Source: Serratia nematodiphila DZ0503SBS1 (GTDB lineage Bacteria > Pseudomonadota > Gammaproteobacteria > Enterobacterales > Enterobacteriaceae). From it: 64,000 nt of DNA. The notes under the pieces were generated by a model. The model had not been told where the DNA came from. It did no database searches and worked only from the letters and a program-made list of their open reading frames with translations. The position numbers were made by a program, and so were the translations under genes. Shown here piece by piece: positions 42,870 to 53,827 of this stretch. The DNA lies in NCBI RefSeq assembly GCF_000738675.1, contig NZ_JPUX01000001.1, positions 2,914,001 through 2,978,000 of the forward strand. Direction: 5' to 3'. Every line of letters starts with the position of its first letter. Within the stretch, counting starts at the first letter, position 1.

Positions 42870-43247
42870 GTATGGCATGATCTGATGGCCGACGAGCTTC
42901 ACCGCGTTTACTCCCCCGAGTTCAGAACCCGGATGCGTCGCTGGCCGCCTGGCGGCTGAGCGCGTACAGCCTCTCTTATTCACCATTCGCCGTTTTGCGC
43001 TGTTTGATCACATATGTCCCTTGGATATTTCAGTCTCTAACGCCTGTATTGCAAAAGGCGCGCATGCGTTGGCTCGTTGATTGTTTCACCGACCAGACAG
43101 CCGCCATCCGTTGTCCTTATTTCTGCAGTTTTTTATAAATGACGGGCAGCTAAAAACGGTTTGCCGATAGGGATAATGCGCGTGTCAATCCGCGTTAAAC
43201 GAGAATATCGGCATCTTAAAAATAAAACGAAATAAGGATGAAAGCAT
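42870..43247. other. Intergenic region upstream of the bacteriocin gene
   Basis: About 380 bases. TGCCGATA (43162-43169) and TATCGGCA (43206-43213) form a perfect inverted repeat in what is probably the bacteriocin mRNA leader. No CTG-N10-CAG LexA box was found. No frame large enough for an immunity protein was seen on either strand. Confidence 0.4.
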
Positions 43248-44597
43248 ATGCCTGGATTTAATTATGGTGGTAAAGGAGATGGGACTAACTGGAGTTCTGA
43301 ACGCGGTACGGGCCCTGAGCCGGGGGGTGGCGATAAAGGCCATTCCGGCGATCGCGATCGCGGCGGCGCCGGCGTTGGCAACAGCCCGGAACAGCAACAG
43401 ATAGCGGCGATCCAAAACGATCCGGCGCTGCGCATGAAGCTGGAGGCGGTGATTAAGGCGGCGCGCAGAATTAACCCGGATGCGAAATTGCATATTGAAA
43501 GCGTCAGCCCATCCGGCACGCTGAGCCTTTCCGCCACCGGTTTGACGGCCGAGCAGGCGAAGCACATTGGCCTGGGGGGGCTGGTGATGGGGGTCAACGC
43601 CAAGGGGGTGACAGTGGCGATCGGGGATATCGAAACCGGCCATGCGCGCAAGCCCTCAACTCCTGGCAAAGGCGGCAACAATGGCCTGAATGCCGGGCAG
43701 ATCGGCGCCTCTTCGTTAGGCAGTTTCGTGACAGACTCGCATCGCGATCGGCCCGTCAGCGGCTGGCATGGCAACGGCAAAACCGGCGAATTCTCGACGA
43801 CCCGCACGACCGGGAGTTACTACGGTTTTCATCATTTGAAGGTGGAAAAGCAAGACGGAGTGGCGACCTACAACCTCTACTATAAGGCCAATAAGAACCG
43901 GCCCGCGTTTATCGCCGTGGTGAGAGGGGATAACCTGAATGCCATGGAGGTGAAATATGCCAACGGCAAACCGGTAAAATCGCCCGGCTCGGTAAAAACG
44001 ATCGTTAAGGAATTCGTCGAATATCAAAATGCGGAATTAAAAGCCATCAAGGATGGCGTCAGCCTGGCCGCAGGTATCAATAAAGATATTGCGGAAAAGA
44101 TCGGCGCGAAATACGCCAAACTCGCCAAGGATTTGGAGGCGGGAATACAAGGAGAATATATCCGCAACGTGCAAGATGCGGAGAAAACCTACGAGCAATT
44201 GACGAAGGGCCTGAACAAAAAGCTTAAGGCGCAGGACAAAGCGGCGATTGTCACCTGGCTGAAAATGATCGATGCGGAACAGTATGCCCGCAATGCGCGG
44301 GTATTGGGCAAGGTCTTCACCGGGGTGGATTGGGCGATCAAAGGCGCGGATCTGGTAAACGCCGCGATTGAAGGTTTCTCAACCGGCAACTGGAAAGCGT
44401 TCCGCAACCAGCTCGAAGCGTTCGGGTTGTCGATCGGCGCAGGGTATACGCTCTCCGCTATCGCCGCGTTTTTCGCGCCGACGCTGGTGTCGTCGACGGT
44501 GGGCATTTTCGCCTTCGCTTACCTGTTTGGCTGGGCCACCAGCTATATCGATGCGGAACGTGCGGGGGAGCTGGAGAAGTGGGTCGCTGACCTGTAA
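43248..44597 (+). CDS. bss: Pore-forming colicin-like bacteriocin (28b type)
   Basis: 449 residues. A glycine-rich, flexible N-terminus (about 1-45) typical of colicin translocation domains, a central region of about 150 residues likely for receptor binding, and a C-terminal helical pore-forming domain (about 250-449). The hydrophobic hairpin lies at about 394-431 (GAGYTLSAIAAFFAPTLVSS, GIFAFAYLFGWATSYID), like colicins A, B and N. It kills related cells by depolarising the inner membrane. AAATAAGGATGAAAGCAT precedes the ATG. Symbol by recall of the Serratia bacteriocin 28b gene. No lysis or immunity gene is adjacent. Confidence 0.8.
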   Translation: MPGFNYGGKGDGTNWSSERGTGPEPGGGDKGHSGDRDRGGAGVGNSPEQQQIAAIQNDPALRMKLEAVIKAARRINPDAKLHIESVSPSGTLSLSATGLTAEQAKHIGLGGLVMGVNAKGVTVAIGDIETGHARKPSTPGKGGNNGLNAGQIGASSLGSFVTDSHRDRPVSGWHGNGKTGEFSTTRTTGSYYGFHHLKVEKQDGVATYNLYYKANKNRPAFIAVVRGDNLNAMEVKYANGKPVKSPGSVKTIVKEFVEYQNAELKAIKDGVSLAAGINKDIAEKIGAKYAKLAKDLEAGIQGEYIRNVQDAEKTYEQLTKGLNKKLKAQDKAAIVTWLKMIDAEQYARNARVLGKVFTGVDWAIKGADLVNAAIEGFSTGNWKAFRNQLEAFGLSIGAGYTLSAIAAFFAPTLVSSTVGIFAFAYLFGWATSYIDAERAGELEKWVADL

Positions 44598-44601
44598 CGG
44601 C

Positions 44602-44626
44602 ATGAGGGGGCTGGCCCCCTCATTTT
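44602..44626 (+). terminator. Rho-independent terminator of the bacteriocin gene
   Basis: atgaggggg-ctgg-ccccctcat followed by TTT, five bases after the stop codon. Confidence 0.8.
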
Positions 44627-44649
44627 ACCCCTCACACCCTCTACCTCTT

Positions 44650-45066
44650 TTACACCACCGGCGCCACCGTCAGCAGCAGATTGGCGAAACGGCGCTGTTC
44701 GCCGGAGGCGATCACCAGCAGCGTTCGATCCGATTTGACCGCGGCGTAAAACGCCTCGCGCGGCAGGTGTTCGACCGGGCAATGTGCCGGCAGCAGCTGC
44801 CGGTATTCGGCTTCGATGGTGTTGGTGAAGTCCGGCGGGCAGGCCATCAGCGCCGCGCTTTCCACGTTGATGCAGGCCAGCAGTTTTTCCAGGATTGGCG
44901 GGGCGGCGAGCGTGCCGGGCGCCAGGTTCAGATAGACCACGGTGGCGTCTTTCGGCGCGTGCGTCACGCAGGCGTAGTTGCCGTCGGCGATCAACACCTG
45001 GGTTTTATGCCCGCATTGCGCCAGTGCGGCGAGCAGCGGCGGGTGAGTGATGGCGGATTTGATCAT
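44650..45066 (-). CDS. RbsD/FucU-family sugar mutarotase
   Basis: 138 residues: HPPLLAALAQCGHKTQVLIA holds the catalytic His and the following Asp of the RbsD/FucU fold, and the end is FANLLLTV. Members interconvert sugar anomers. Last gene of a LacI, MFS, dehydrogenase and mutarotase group. FucU-like length and motifs favour a fucose-type substrate, but this is uncertain. Confidence 0.88.
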   Translation of the reverse strand: MIKSAITHPPLLAALAQCGHKTQVLIADGNYACVTHAPKDATVVYLNLAPGTLAAPPILEKLLACINVESAALMACPPDFTNTIEAEYRQLLPAHCPVEHLPREAFYAAVKSDRTLLVIASGEQRRFANLLLTVAPVV

Positions 45067-45115
45067 AAAGCGATTCCTGAATGGGCGGGCGGCAAGCGCG
45101 CCGCCCGCAGCTGAA

Positions 45116-45880
45116 TTACATGCGGTAGATGCCGCCGTTGATGTCGAGAGTCGCGCCGGAGATGAAACCGTCGTATTCCGCCGCCAGGAAGGCGATGGCG
45201 CGCGCCACGTCGTCCGGTGTGCCTGCGCGGCCCAGCGGGATGGCGCGAACGGTTTCCTCCGCCGATGCCTGGGTGGTGTGGCGATTGTGGAAACGGGTGC
45301 CGAGGATCAGGCCGGGCGCCACCGCATTCACCCGGATGCCGTGCTCGCCCAGCTCCGCCGCCAGCGAGCGCGTCCAGGTGAGCACCGCGCCCTTGGTGGC
45401 GGAATAGACCAGCGAGCCGGCGTGCCCGCCGGCGCGGCCCGCCTGTGAGGCCAGGTTAACGATGCTGGCGCCGTCCGGCGCCGCTTTCAGGTGCGGCAGC
45501 GCGCTCTGGGTGACGTTCAGCATGGTGGTCATGTTCACGTCGATCACGGTTTGCCAGAAGGCGCGGTCGATCTCGCCCAGCCATTTGCGCCCGACGATGC
45601 CGCCGACGTTATTGATCAGGATATCGATGCCGCCGAGCAACTCGGCGCCGGCCGAGACGCAGCGCAGCGTTTCGTCGGTGTCGATGAGATCGGCGTAGCC
45701 GTAGGCGGCCTTTTGCCCCAATGAATGGGCCAGCGCCACCAGCGCTTTGGGGCCGCTTTCGTCGCTGTGATAGTGAAAATAGATGTCGCACCCGGCCTTG
45801 ATCAGTCGCTCCGCGGTGGCGCGGCCGATGCCCTGTTCCGCCCCGGTGATAAAGACCTTTTTGCCCGCAAGATCGCCCAT
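45116..45880 (-). CDS. Short-chain dehydrogenase of a sugar-acid or sugar catabolic cluster
   Basis: 254 residues, classical SDR: TGAEQGIGRATAE, NNVGG, YSATK, and the end GGIYRM. It likely oxidises a sugar or polyol with NAD(P). It lies between the mutarotase gene and the MFS gene and is likely co-transcribed with both. Confidence 0.88.
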   Translation of the reverse strand: MGDLAGKKVFITGAEQGIGRATAERLIKAGCDIYFHYHSDESGPKALVALAHSLGQKAAYGYADLIDTDETLRCVSAGAELLGGIDILINNVGGIVGRKWLGEIDRAFWQTVIDVNMTTMLNVTQSALPHLKAAPDGASIVNLASQAGRAGGHAGSLVYSATKGAVLTWTRSLAAELGEHGIRVNAVAPGLILGTRFHNRHTTQASAEETVRAIPLGRAGTPDDVARAIAFLAAEYDGFISGATLDINGGIYRM

Positions 45881-45901
45881 GATTGACTCCTTATTGGTTC
45901 G

Positions 45902-47212
45902 TTAAGAATTGATGACGCCTTCACGCTGTTTGGCGCAGTAGAAAATGCAGATCAACCCGGTGGCCAGCAGGCACGAAGCCAGGAAAAACAGCCCCGGCGC
46001 GCTGCTGCCGGTCAGATCGTTCAGCACGCCCACCGCATAGGGGGCGACGAAACCGCCGATATTGCCGATGCAGCTCACCACCGCCAGTCCGGCGGCCGCG
46101 GCTGCGCCGGTGGATATGTTGGCGGGCATGGACAAAAACGGCGGCACGGCGGTGTAAATGCCGATGGCGGCGATGCACAGGAATGACAGCGCGACGAACG
46201 GATCGTATTTAAAAAATGTCACCGCGCCCATCAGGCCGATGGCGGCGATCACCATGCTGAGGCCGGCGAACACGCCGAGTTTTTTGGTTTTGCTGGCCCA
46301 CAGACTCCACGGATAGACCAGCAGCGCGGCCAGGCCGTAGGGAATGAGCGCCAGCAGGCTGACGCGGAAGATATCGCCGCCGGAAATGGCGCTGATGATC
46401 GACGGCAGCCAGGTGCCGAAGCCGTAAATGCCGCACACCATGCCGAAGTTGAGCAGCGCGTAGAGCAGGTATTTCTTGTTTTTAATCCCTTTCAGGAAGT
46501 CGCCCAGCGTGATTTTAGAGCCGGATTTGGAGCGGCCGGCGTTGCTCATCAGCCAGGCCTTTTCCTCCACGTTCAGATAGCCGACATCCTTGGGCGAGTT
46601 CTTGATCAGGAATGGGATCAACAGGCCGATGACGATCGGCGGCAGCCCTTCGAGGATGAACAGCAGCTGCCAGGGGGCGAACCCGAACCAGTCATGCTGA
46701 ATATTGAGAATAAAGCCAGAAATCGGCGAGCCGACCGCGTTGGACAGCGGTTGGACGATGATGAACATGCCGAGAATTTTAGTGCGGTACTTTTCCGGGA
46801 AAAACACCGTGAAGTAATACACCACCGAGGGAAAGAAACCGGCTTCGCACACGCCCAGCATAAAACGGCAAATATACAGCTCCAGCGGCGTGCGCACAAA
46901 ACCGAGCAGGGTCGCGAAGATGCCCCAGGAAATTAATATTCTGGCGAACCAGATGCGCGGGCCGAATTTTATGGTGCCGGCGTTGCTGGGTATTTCAAAC
47001 AGGAAATAGCCGATAAAGAAAATCCCGGAGGCGAAGCCGAAGGCCGAGGCGGTCAATCCCAAATTATCTTCCAGCGCTTTGGCGGCGTAGGCCATATTGT
47101 TGCGGTCGAGAAAGGCCAGGAAATACAACAATATCATGAGGGGCACAATATGCAGCGTCAATTTCCTGATGGCGCTGCGTTCAATATCCTTTGGCATTAT
47201 TTTTTTCATCAT
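45902..47212 (-). CDS. MFS transporter of the ACS (anion:cation symporter) family
   Basis: 436 residues from the ATG at 47212 (MMKKIMPKDIERSAIRKLTL; GGGA site); ATGs at 47224 and 47296 are alternatives. Twelve helices; the ACS landmarks FLDRNNMAYA, LFEIPSN and GVCEAGFFPSVVYYFTVFFP are present. ACS members import sugar acids such as glucarate or hexuronates by proton symport. Probable permease of the LacI-controlled cluster. Confidence 0.9.
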   Translation of the reverse strand: MMKKIMPKDIERSAIRKLTLHIVPLMILLYFLAFLDRNNMAYAAKALEDNLGLTASAFGFASGIFFIGYFLFEIPSNAGTIKFGPRIWFARILISWGIFATLLGFVRTPLELYICRFMLGVCEAGFFPSVVYYFTVFFPEKYRTKILGMFIIVQPLSNAVGSPISGFILNIQHDWFGFAPWQLLFILEGLPPIVIGLLIPFLIKNSPKDVGYLNVEEKAWLMSNAGRSKSGSKITLGDFLKGIKNKKYLLYALLNFGMVCGIYGFGTWLPSIISAISGGDIFRVSLLALIPYGLAALLVYPWSLWASKTKKLGVFAGLSMVIAAIGLMGAVTFFKYDPFVALSFLCIAAIGIYTAVPPFLSMPANISTGAAAAAGLAVVSCIGNIGGFVAPYAVGVLNDLTGSSAPGLFFLASCLLATGLICIFYCAKQREGVINS

Positions 47213-47362
47213 GGTTTTTCCCATGTGGTTAATCGGAATAATAGCGGCCCGGCCCAAAGCAATGAGCGGAGAGCTGAATAACGACGTTGCGTGCATAAAA
47301 GCGTCGCGCCGTTTATTTATTGCGACGATTCTATTTTTTCTGCTTTTAGCTGTAACGATCCG

Positions 47363-47385
47363 GACGATGCCGACTGCGCATCGTC
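47363..47385 (-). terminator. Hairpin after the LacI-type gene
   Basis: gacgatgc-cgactgc-gcatcgtc, eight perfect pairs, 22 bases beyond the stop of the regulator gene. No T tract follows, so it may act as a weak terminator. Nearby CGTCGC (47302) and GCGACG (47322) form an inverted repeat that could be an operator for the MFS gene. Confidence 0.4.
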
Positions 47386-47407
47386 TGGGAAAGCCGTTTT
47401 TACTCTA

Positions 47408-48445
47408 TTAACCGGCGGTTTTGACCGAGCGCCGGCTGATGACCGTCGGCGGGAAGAGAAACTCGCCGGGCGGTTGCGAATCATTGTTGATGCGGCCGAT
47501 CAGGCGTTCGACCATCAGCTGTGCCATCTCCGCCAGCGGCGGCCGGACTGACGTCAGCCCCGGTTCGGCCAGGCCGGCCAGCGCGATATTGTCGATGCCG
47601 ATCACCGAGATGTCTGCGGGCACCTGGACGCCGGCGGCGCGCAGGCCCACCATCAGCCCGATGCCCAACGCATCGTTAATCGCCACGATGCCGTCCGGGC
47701 GCGGCGCCAACGCGAGAACGCGCGGCGCCAGCGTCAGCCCCAATTCGAACATTTCCGTGTCGCCGTAGGCGCTGGTGGCCTTGCCTTCGATCACCCGTTG
47801 GCGTTCACTCAGGCTGTGCCCCAGGGCGCTCAGAAAACCGTCGATCTTGTGGCTGCGCCCGACGGTCAGCGTCGCTTCGGTGGCGAACACGATGTGTCGG
47901 CAGCCGCGTTCGAGCAGGTGCTGTGCGGCCAGGCGCCCGGCGGCGATATTGTCCATCGACACGCTGTCGAACAGCCGGTTATCGGTGGCCATCGGCTCGG
48001 CAAACGGGCTGTCGTAGCTGACAATCTTCATGCCGCGCTCGGCGGCCCGAACAAAATGGGTCTGGCGAATGTCGCTCGCCGCCACGATGATGCCGCGCAC
48101 GCCGTGCAGGAACATATCGTCGATAAACGCGGCCTCCTCCTGCTCCTGGCGGTAGGCGTTGCCGAGCAAGACCCGGTAACGGTGAGCCCGCGCCGCGCCG
48201 TCGACCGCATGCGCCAGCGCCGAAAAGCTCGGGTTAACGATCGACGGCAGCAGCAGGCCGATGATTTTCGCCTGCGGCGCGGGTGCCGCCGCCGATTGAG
48301 CCGGCCGGTAGCCCAGGGTCGCCATCGCCCGTTCGATGCGCTCACGGGTCTGCGCGCTCATCTGGTGACTGCGATTATTCAGCAGGTTCGACACGCTGCT
48401 GATGGACACGCCGGCCAACCGCGCCACATCACGAATATTTGCCAT
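47408..48445 (-). CDS. LacI-family transcriptional regulator
   Basis: 345 residues. Helix-turn-helix and hinge at the N-terminus (MANIRDVARLAGVSISSVSN), then the periplasmic-binding-protein-like effector domain (about 65-340) with IIGLLLPSIVNPSFSALAHA and IGIDNIALAGLAEPGLTSV. Likely controls the MFS, SDR and mutarotase genes downstream on the same strand. Confidence 0.9.
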   Translation of the reverse strand: MANIRDVARLAGVSISSVSNLLNNRSHQMSAQTRERIERAMATLGYRPAQSAAAPAPQAKIIGLLLPSIVNPSFSALAHAVDGAARAHRYRVLLGNAYRQEQEEAAFIDDMFLHGVRGIIVAASDIRQTHFVRAAERGMKIVSYDSPFAEPMATDNRLFDSVSMDNIAAGRLAAQHLLERGCRHIVFATEATLTVGRSHKIDGFLSALGHSLSERQRVIEGKATSAYGDTEMFELGLTLAPRVLALAPRPDGIVAINDALGIGLMVGLRAAGVQVPADISVIGIDNIALAGLAEPGLTSVRPPLAEMAQLMVERLIGRINNDSQPPGEFLFPPTVISRRSVKTAG

Positions 48446-48740
48446 TTGCCGATACCTTGCTGCCTGCCGTTAGCCTGCAATCTATAAGGGAAGCCGGCCG
48501 CAGGCAAGCTGCAACCGGGGCGGCGCGCGCATGGGATCGCGCATTTGTGAGAGTCGTCAGGCGGCAGCCGTGTTGTTTACTAAACAACAACGGGGGTGGG
48601 GCACTGTGTTAACGCAGATGAGTGAGATCTGCGAAGCATCTCTCGTTTATCGCCCTTCGGGGCGGCGGGTTCTGTACTATTGTTTTCTCTTTGCGGCACG
48701 TTCCAGGCCGATGGGGCGCTGGGCGCAACGGAGATCACAG
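48446..48740. other. Divergent intergenic region
   Basis: About 295 bases between the LacI-type gene and kynA. The longer frame into kynA is not protein-like. No repeat or RNA gene recognised. Confidence 0.35.
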
Positions 48741-49583
48741 ATGAACAAACGGGAATTAGAAAGCGCGATTGTCACCGATTTTTCCAAACGCATGAGCTAT
48801 GGCGACTACCTGTGCCTGGACCAACTGCTGGACTGCCAGCACCCGCTCTCCAACCCGCCGCATCATGACGAAATGCTGTTCGTGATACAGCACCAAACCT
48901 CCGAACTGTGGATGAAACTGATGCTGCACGAGCTGCAGGCGGCGCTGCGGCTGGTGCAACAGGACAAACTCAGCCACTGTTTTAAAATCCTCGCGCGCGT
49001 CAAACAGATCCAGCGGCTGCTGTTCGAGCAGTGGGCGGTGCTGGAAACGCTGACGCCGTCGGAATACGTCGAGTTTCGTGACGTGCTGGGCAGTTCGTCG
49101 GGCTTCCAGTCGCACCAGTACCGGTCGATCGAATTCCTGCTCGGCAACAAGAACGCCGCCATGCTGGCGGTGTTCAGCAACGACGCGGAAAAGCACGCCG
49201 CGCTGAAGGCGATCCTCGAAGCGCCGAGCCTGTACGACGAATACTTGCTGTACCTGGCGCGCCACGGCTTGCCGATCCCGCAGGAGTGTCTCGAGCGCGA
49301 CTGGACGCAGCCCTATCAGCGCAACCCGGATCTGCTGCCGGCGTTTAAAGTGATCTACGACAACCCGCAAACCTACTGGGAAGCCTATGAAATGGCGGAG
49401 AAGCTGGTGGATATCGAAGAGAGTTTCCATCTGTGGCGTTTCCGCCATATGAAAACGGTGGAGCGGATCATCGGCTTTAAGTCGGGCACCGGCGGCTCCA
49501 GCGGCGTCAGCTTCCTGAAAAAGGCGTTGGATCTGACCTTTTTCCCCGAGTTGCTGGATGTGCGTACCGAAATTGGTGCCTGA
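48741..49583 (+). CDS. kynA: Tryptophan 2,3-dioxygenase
   Basis: 280 residues starting [20 protein letters not shown]. Heme enzyme landmarks: [60 protein letters not shown] (proximal His) and [11 protein letters not shown]. It opens tryptophan to N-formylkynurenine. GGAGATCACAG precedes the ATG. No other kynurenine genes are in the window. Confidence 0.96.
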   Translation: MNKRELESAIVTDFSKRMSYGDYLCLDQLLDCQHPLSNPPHHDEMLFVIQHQTSELWMKLMLHELQAALRLVQQDKLSHCFKILARVKQIQRLLFEQWAVLETLTPSEYVEFRDVLGSSSGFQSHQYRSIEFLLGNKNAAMLAVFSNDAEKHAALKAILEAPSLYDEYLLYLARHGLPIPQECLERDWTQPYQRNPDLLPAFKVIYDNPQTYWEAYEMAEKLVDIEESFHLWRFRHMKTVERIIGFKSGTGGSSGVSFLKKALDLTFFPELLDVRTEIGA

Positions 49584-49605
49584 GACATTGTGAGGGGGAA
49601 GGGCG

Positions 49606-50073
49606 ATGAGCGTGAGGATTATCGATAAGGCGGCGGAGAAGGTGGTGGGAGTGAGAGTCGTGGGGCCGTATCCGCAGACCATCCCGCAGGGCTCGCAGCA
49701 ACTGCTGGCATGGCGGCAGCGCCACGACGTGCCGTTCGGCAAATGGCTGGTGCTGTACTGGGACGATCCGGCGGAAGTGGTGCCGGAAAAGCTGCGCGCC
49801 GACGTGGTGATGAGCGTGGCGGACGATTTCGCGCTGCCGGCGGGCAGCGCGGGCGTCACCGTGCAGACGCTGCCCGCCGGGCAGTATGCGGTCTACCACG
49901 TGCGCATCAGCGATGGCGATTTCGAGCGGGTGTGGGGCGAGTTCTATCAGAAGCTGCTGCCGGCCAGCGGCTACCAGCCGGTTGAGGGGGTGAGCTATGA
50001 ACACTATCTCAACGACTGCGAGGCCGACGGCTATTTCGACCTCGAGATTTACCAGACGGTGAAGAAGTGGTGA
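49606..50073 (+). CDS. sbmC: SbmC/GyrI-like effector-binding protein
   Basis: 155 residues with the GyrI-like fold: VVGVRVVGPYPQTIPQGSQQ, YWDDPAEVVPEKLRADVVMS, PAGQYAVYHVRISDGDFERV, EHYLNDCEADGYFDLEIYQT. In E. coli SbmC inhibits DNA gyrase and protects from microcin B17. It may be co-transcribed with kynA (22 bases apart). Confidence 0.82.
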   Translation: MSVRIIDKAAEKVVGVRVVGPYPQTIPQGSQQLLAWRQRHDVPFGKWLVLYWDDPAEVVPEKLRADVVMSVADDFALPAGSAGVTVQTLPAGQYAVYHVRISDGDFERVWGEFYQKLLPASGYQPVEGVSYEHYLNDCEADGYFDLEIYQTVKKW

Positions 50074-50090
50074 GGGGGAAATGATAGAGA

Positions 50091-50123
50091 GGGCTGAATC
50101 GATGGGCGGTACAGATTCAGCCC
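50091..50123 (+). terminator. Hairpin after the SbmC-like gene
   Basis: gggctgaatc-N13-gattcagccc, ten perfect pairs, starting 17 bases after the stop codon; only scattered T follow. Confidence 0.6.
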
Positions 50124-50261
50124 GTTGTGTTGGCTTAACGTCGGTGATTTTGCCGCCAGCCTATTCATCTCCTTGCCAAAAGGGGTTACAGCGGACGGCG
50201 TTTTTGCCGGTACTGCCGCCCGAGGGGCGGCGTTAACCGGCTTTCCTGGCGTACCAATTAC

Positions 50262-52190
50262 CTACTCTTTAGGGAACAGCTGATCGACGGCGCTCTGGAT
50301 CGCCGCCTGATGGCCGCCGCCTGGTGCGGCGGTGCGTGCGGCGCCGCCGGGCTGGTTGAGATCCAGCTGGCCGCCGGTATTGATCGCGCCATCCTCTTTC
50401 ACCGTGATATTGAAACTGGTGCCGGTGATGTTGATTTGGCCGTCCGCCAGCAGTTCGATCACGCTTTCGCCGCATTCGAGCCGCAGCGATTCGCCGGAGC
50501 CGAGGGTAAAGGCGTTGACTACGGCGTCGCTGCGCGTTTTGCCGGTCAGCGCGGAGGATTCACCTTTGACACCGGTCGCCTGATTGAGCACTACCCGTTT
50601 GATCTGGTTACCGCCCACCAGGTGGGTGTGGTCGTTAGCGATGGTGTGGCTCTCATCGTTTTTCACCTGGGTGTCCATGTTGCGTTCCGCCTGGATCCAC
50701 ACCTGTTCGGCGCCGGCCTTGTCTTCGAAGCGCAGGGCGTTGGCGTTGTCGGCGGTGCCGTCCTTGGTGCGGCTCATAAAGCCCATCTGGGTGGCGGCGG
50801 CCGGCAGCGCCCAGGGCGGCATGCTGGCTTCGTTATAGACGCGCCCGGTGACGATCGGCCGATCCGGATCGCCGTTGATAAAGTCCACCACCACTTCGTC
50901 GTTGACGCGCGGGATCTGCACGCCGCCGTAGCCCTGGCCGGCCCAGGCGCTGGAGACGCGCACCCAGCAGGAGCTGCCGTCGTCTTTTGGCCCGAAGCGA
51001 TCCCAGTGGAACTTCACCTTGATACGGCCGTATTTGTCGGTCCAAATCGATTCGCCGGCCGGGCCGACCACCCGGGCGGTCTGCGGTCCGTGGGTTTTCG
51101 GCCAGGTAGCCTGCTGCGGCGGGTGCCAGGGCACGTCCGCCGGCAGCACGGTGAAGTCGATGCGGTGTTCGCTGCTCTGATCGTCGCCGCTGGCGTAGCG
51201 GTTCTCTTTCAGATGGTAGTTGGCCTGCAGCGTCAGATATTCGCGGTTGTCGTCGGCGTGCGGGGCGTTATACAACGTAAAGGTGCTGCCGGGGGCGATG
51301 CCCAACGCGGTGGCGGAGCCCCGAATTTGCTGATGCTCGGCCTGCCAGGCCTCCTGGCGCACGCGGGCGTAGAACTCGCCCTGCTGATGCTCGGTGTAGC
51401 GGCCCGGCCAGTCGTAAACGTCGATCTGCCCCGGCGTGGGTGAGACCGGGTTTTGCCGCGCCTGGAACAGCCAGGCGTTCGGCTTGCGAAAATCGTAGTC
51501 GTCCAGGCTGTAGATGCCCGGCGTGACGCGATCGGACAACGTCCACTGGCTGATGCCTTCCTCGCTGGTGCTGCCGCCAGACGGTGTCAGGTGGTAGGGG
51601 ATCATCTCGTAGCCGGGATAGGGCTGGTGGTGGTGGGGCGCATCCCCGAGCACCAGCGTGTGTTTGCCCATCTCGTGTTTGAAATAGTAATAGATGCCCT
51701 CCAGCTCCATCAGGCGGCTGATGAAGTTGAAGCTGCTTTCGTTGTACTGCACGCAGTAGCCCCACAGGCGATAGTCGCCGGTCAGCTGATCTTCCAGCTG
51801 CACGTTGTGCTCCGCCAGCAGGGTCTTGACGATCTGCGGCACCGTCTGTTCCTGGAAGATGCGGAAGTTGCGGTCTTTGGTCATCGGCCACAGATCCGGC
51901 TGCACGTGCAGGTTATACACCGCGTAGCGCGTGCCGCCGATCTCTTCGCTGCTGACGGCGATGGCGGTGATCTTGCCGTTCAGGTAGCGCGGGGCGCTGA
52001 GAAAGCCCTGGGTCGGGATCTCCAGCGTCAGCGGTTGGCCGAGCAGCGCTTTGCGATCGAGCCGCGCGTCGGTGCTCAGCAATTCAATAGAGAAGTCGAA
52101 AGGAGTGGAAAGCGCTTCGATGCCGTCCAGCGAGCGGAACAGCAGTTGATCCTGGCCCAGCGGCGTGTGCGCAATAATGCGATCCAACAT
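50262..52190 (-). CDS. vgrG: VgrG, type VI secretion spike protein
   Basis: 642 residues from the ATG at 52190 (MLDRIIAHTPLGQDQLLFRS; AGAGG site); an ATG at 52217 is an alternative. gp27-like ring (about 1-370) and gp5-like needle with the OB fold (about 390-470, KYGRIKVKFHWDRFGPKDDG; SSAWAGQGYGGVQIPRVNDE) and a beta-helix repeat. The end is short and Gly/Ala-rich with no obvious effector domain. It caps the Hcp tube and is fired into target cells. Confidence 0.94.
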   Translation of the reverse strand: MLDRIIAHTPLGQDQLLFRSLDGIEALSTPFDFSIELLSTDARLDRKALLGQPLTLEIPTQGFLSAPRYLNGKITAIAVSSEEIGGTRYAVYNLHVQPDLWPMTKDRNFRIFQEQTVPQIVKTLLAEHNVQLEDQLTGDYRLWGYCVQYNESSFNFISRLMELEGIYYYFKHEMGKHTLVLGDAPHHHQPYPGYEMIPYHLTPSGGSTSEEGISQWTLSDRVTPGIYSLDDYDFRKPNAWLFQARQNPVSPTPGQIDVYDWPGRYTEHQQGEFYARVRQEAWQAEHQQIRGSATALGIAPGSTFTLYNAPHADDNREYLTLQANYHLKENRYASGDDQSSEHRIDFTVLPADVPWHPPQQATWPKTHGPQTARVVGPAGESIWTDKYGRIKVKFHWDRFGPKDDGSSCWVRVSSAWAGQGYGGVQIPRVNDEVVVDFINGDPDRPIVTGRVYNEASMPPWALPAAATQMGFMSRTKDGTADNANALRFEDKAGAEQVWIQAERNMDTQVKNDESHTIANDHTHLVGGNQIKRVVLNQATGVKGESSALTGKTRSDAVVNAFTLGSGESLRLECGESVIELLADGQINITGTSFNITVKEDGAINTGGQLDLNQPGGAARTAAPGGGHQAAIQSAVDQLFPKE

Positions 52191-52332
52191 GAGAACATCC
52201 TCTGTGATTGACGTCATCCCCTGCATACTCCGGCCGTTGCAGCGGCTTTGCCGCGCGGCCAATGAGGGGGCGGTGGTGCGTCAGTCTCATGAAATAGGGA
52301 AAACCCCGCCGCGGCGGAGTTTCAGAACGGGA

Positions 52333-53796
<1,464 letters not shown>

Positions 53797-53827
53797 TCAA
53801 AGGGCCGCCGTCTCGGCGGCCGCGGCG

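Noticed and set aside
42886..42986. Possible tRNA-like fold near the end of umuC
   Set aside because: A GTTC-like stretch and hairpin (ggccgcctggcggc) occur, but no acceptor stem or anticodon arm can be drawn.
42870..43247. LexA box for the bacteriocin gene
   Set aside because: No CTG-N10-CAG with an AT-rich core was found; the one clear LexA box is at umuDC.
43185..43643. Minus-strand frame overlapping the bacteriocin gene start, considered as an immunity gene
   Set aside because: Mostly antisense to the bacteriocin N-terminus, lacks the 3-4 membrane helices of immunity proteins and has no ribosome binding site.
50206..50241. Nested hairpin (gccggt...gccgccc-gag-gggcggc...accggc) after vgrG, considered as a terminator
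   Set aside because: T tract is on the wrong side for the vgrG transcript, so only a generic stem-loop can be claimed.
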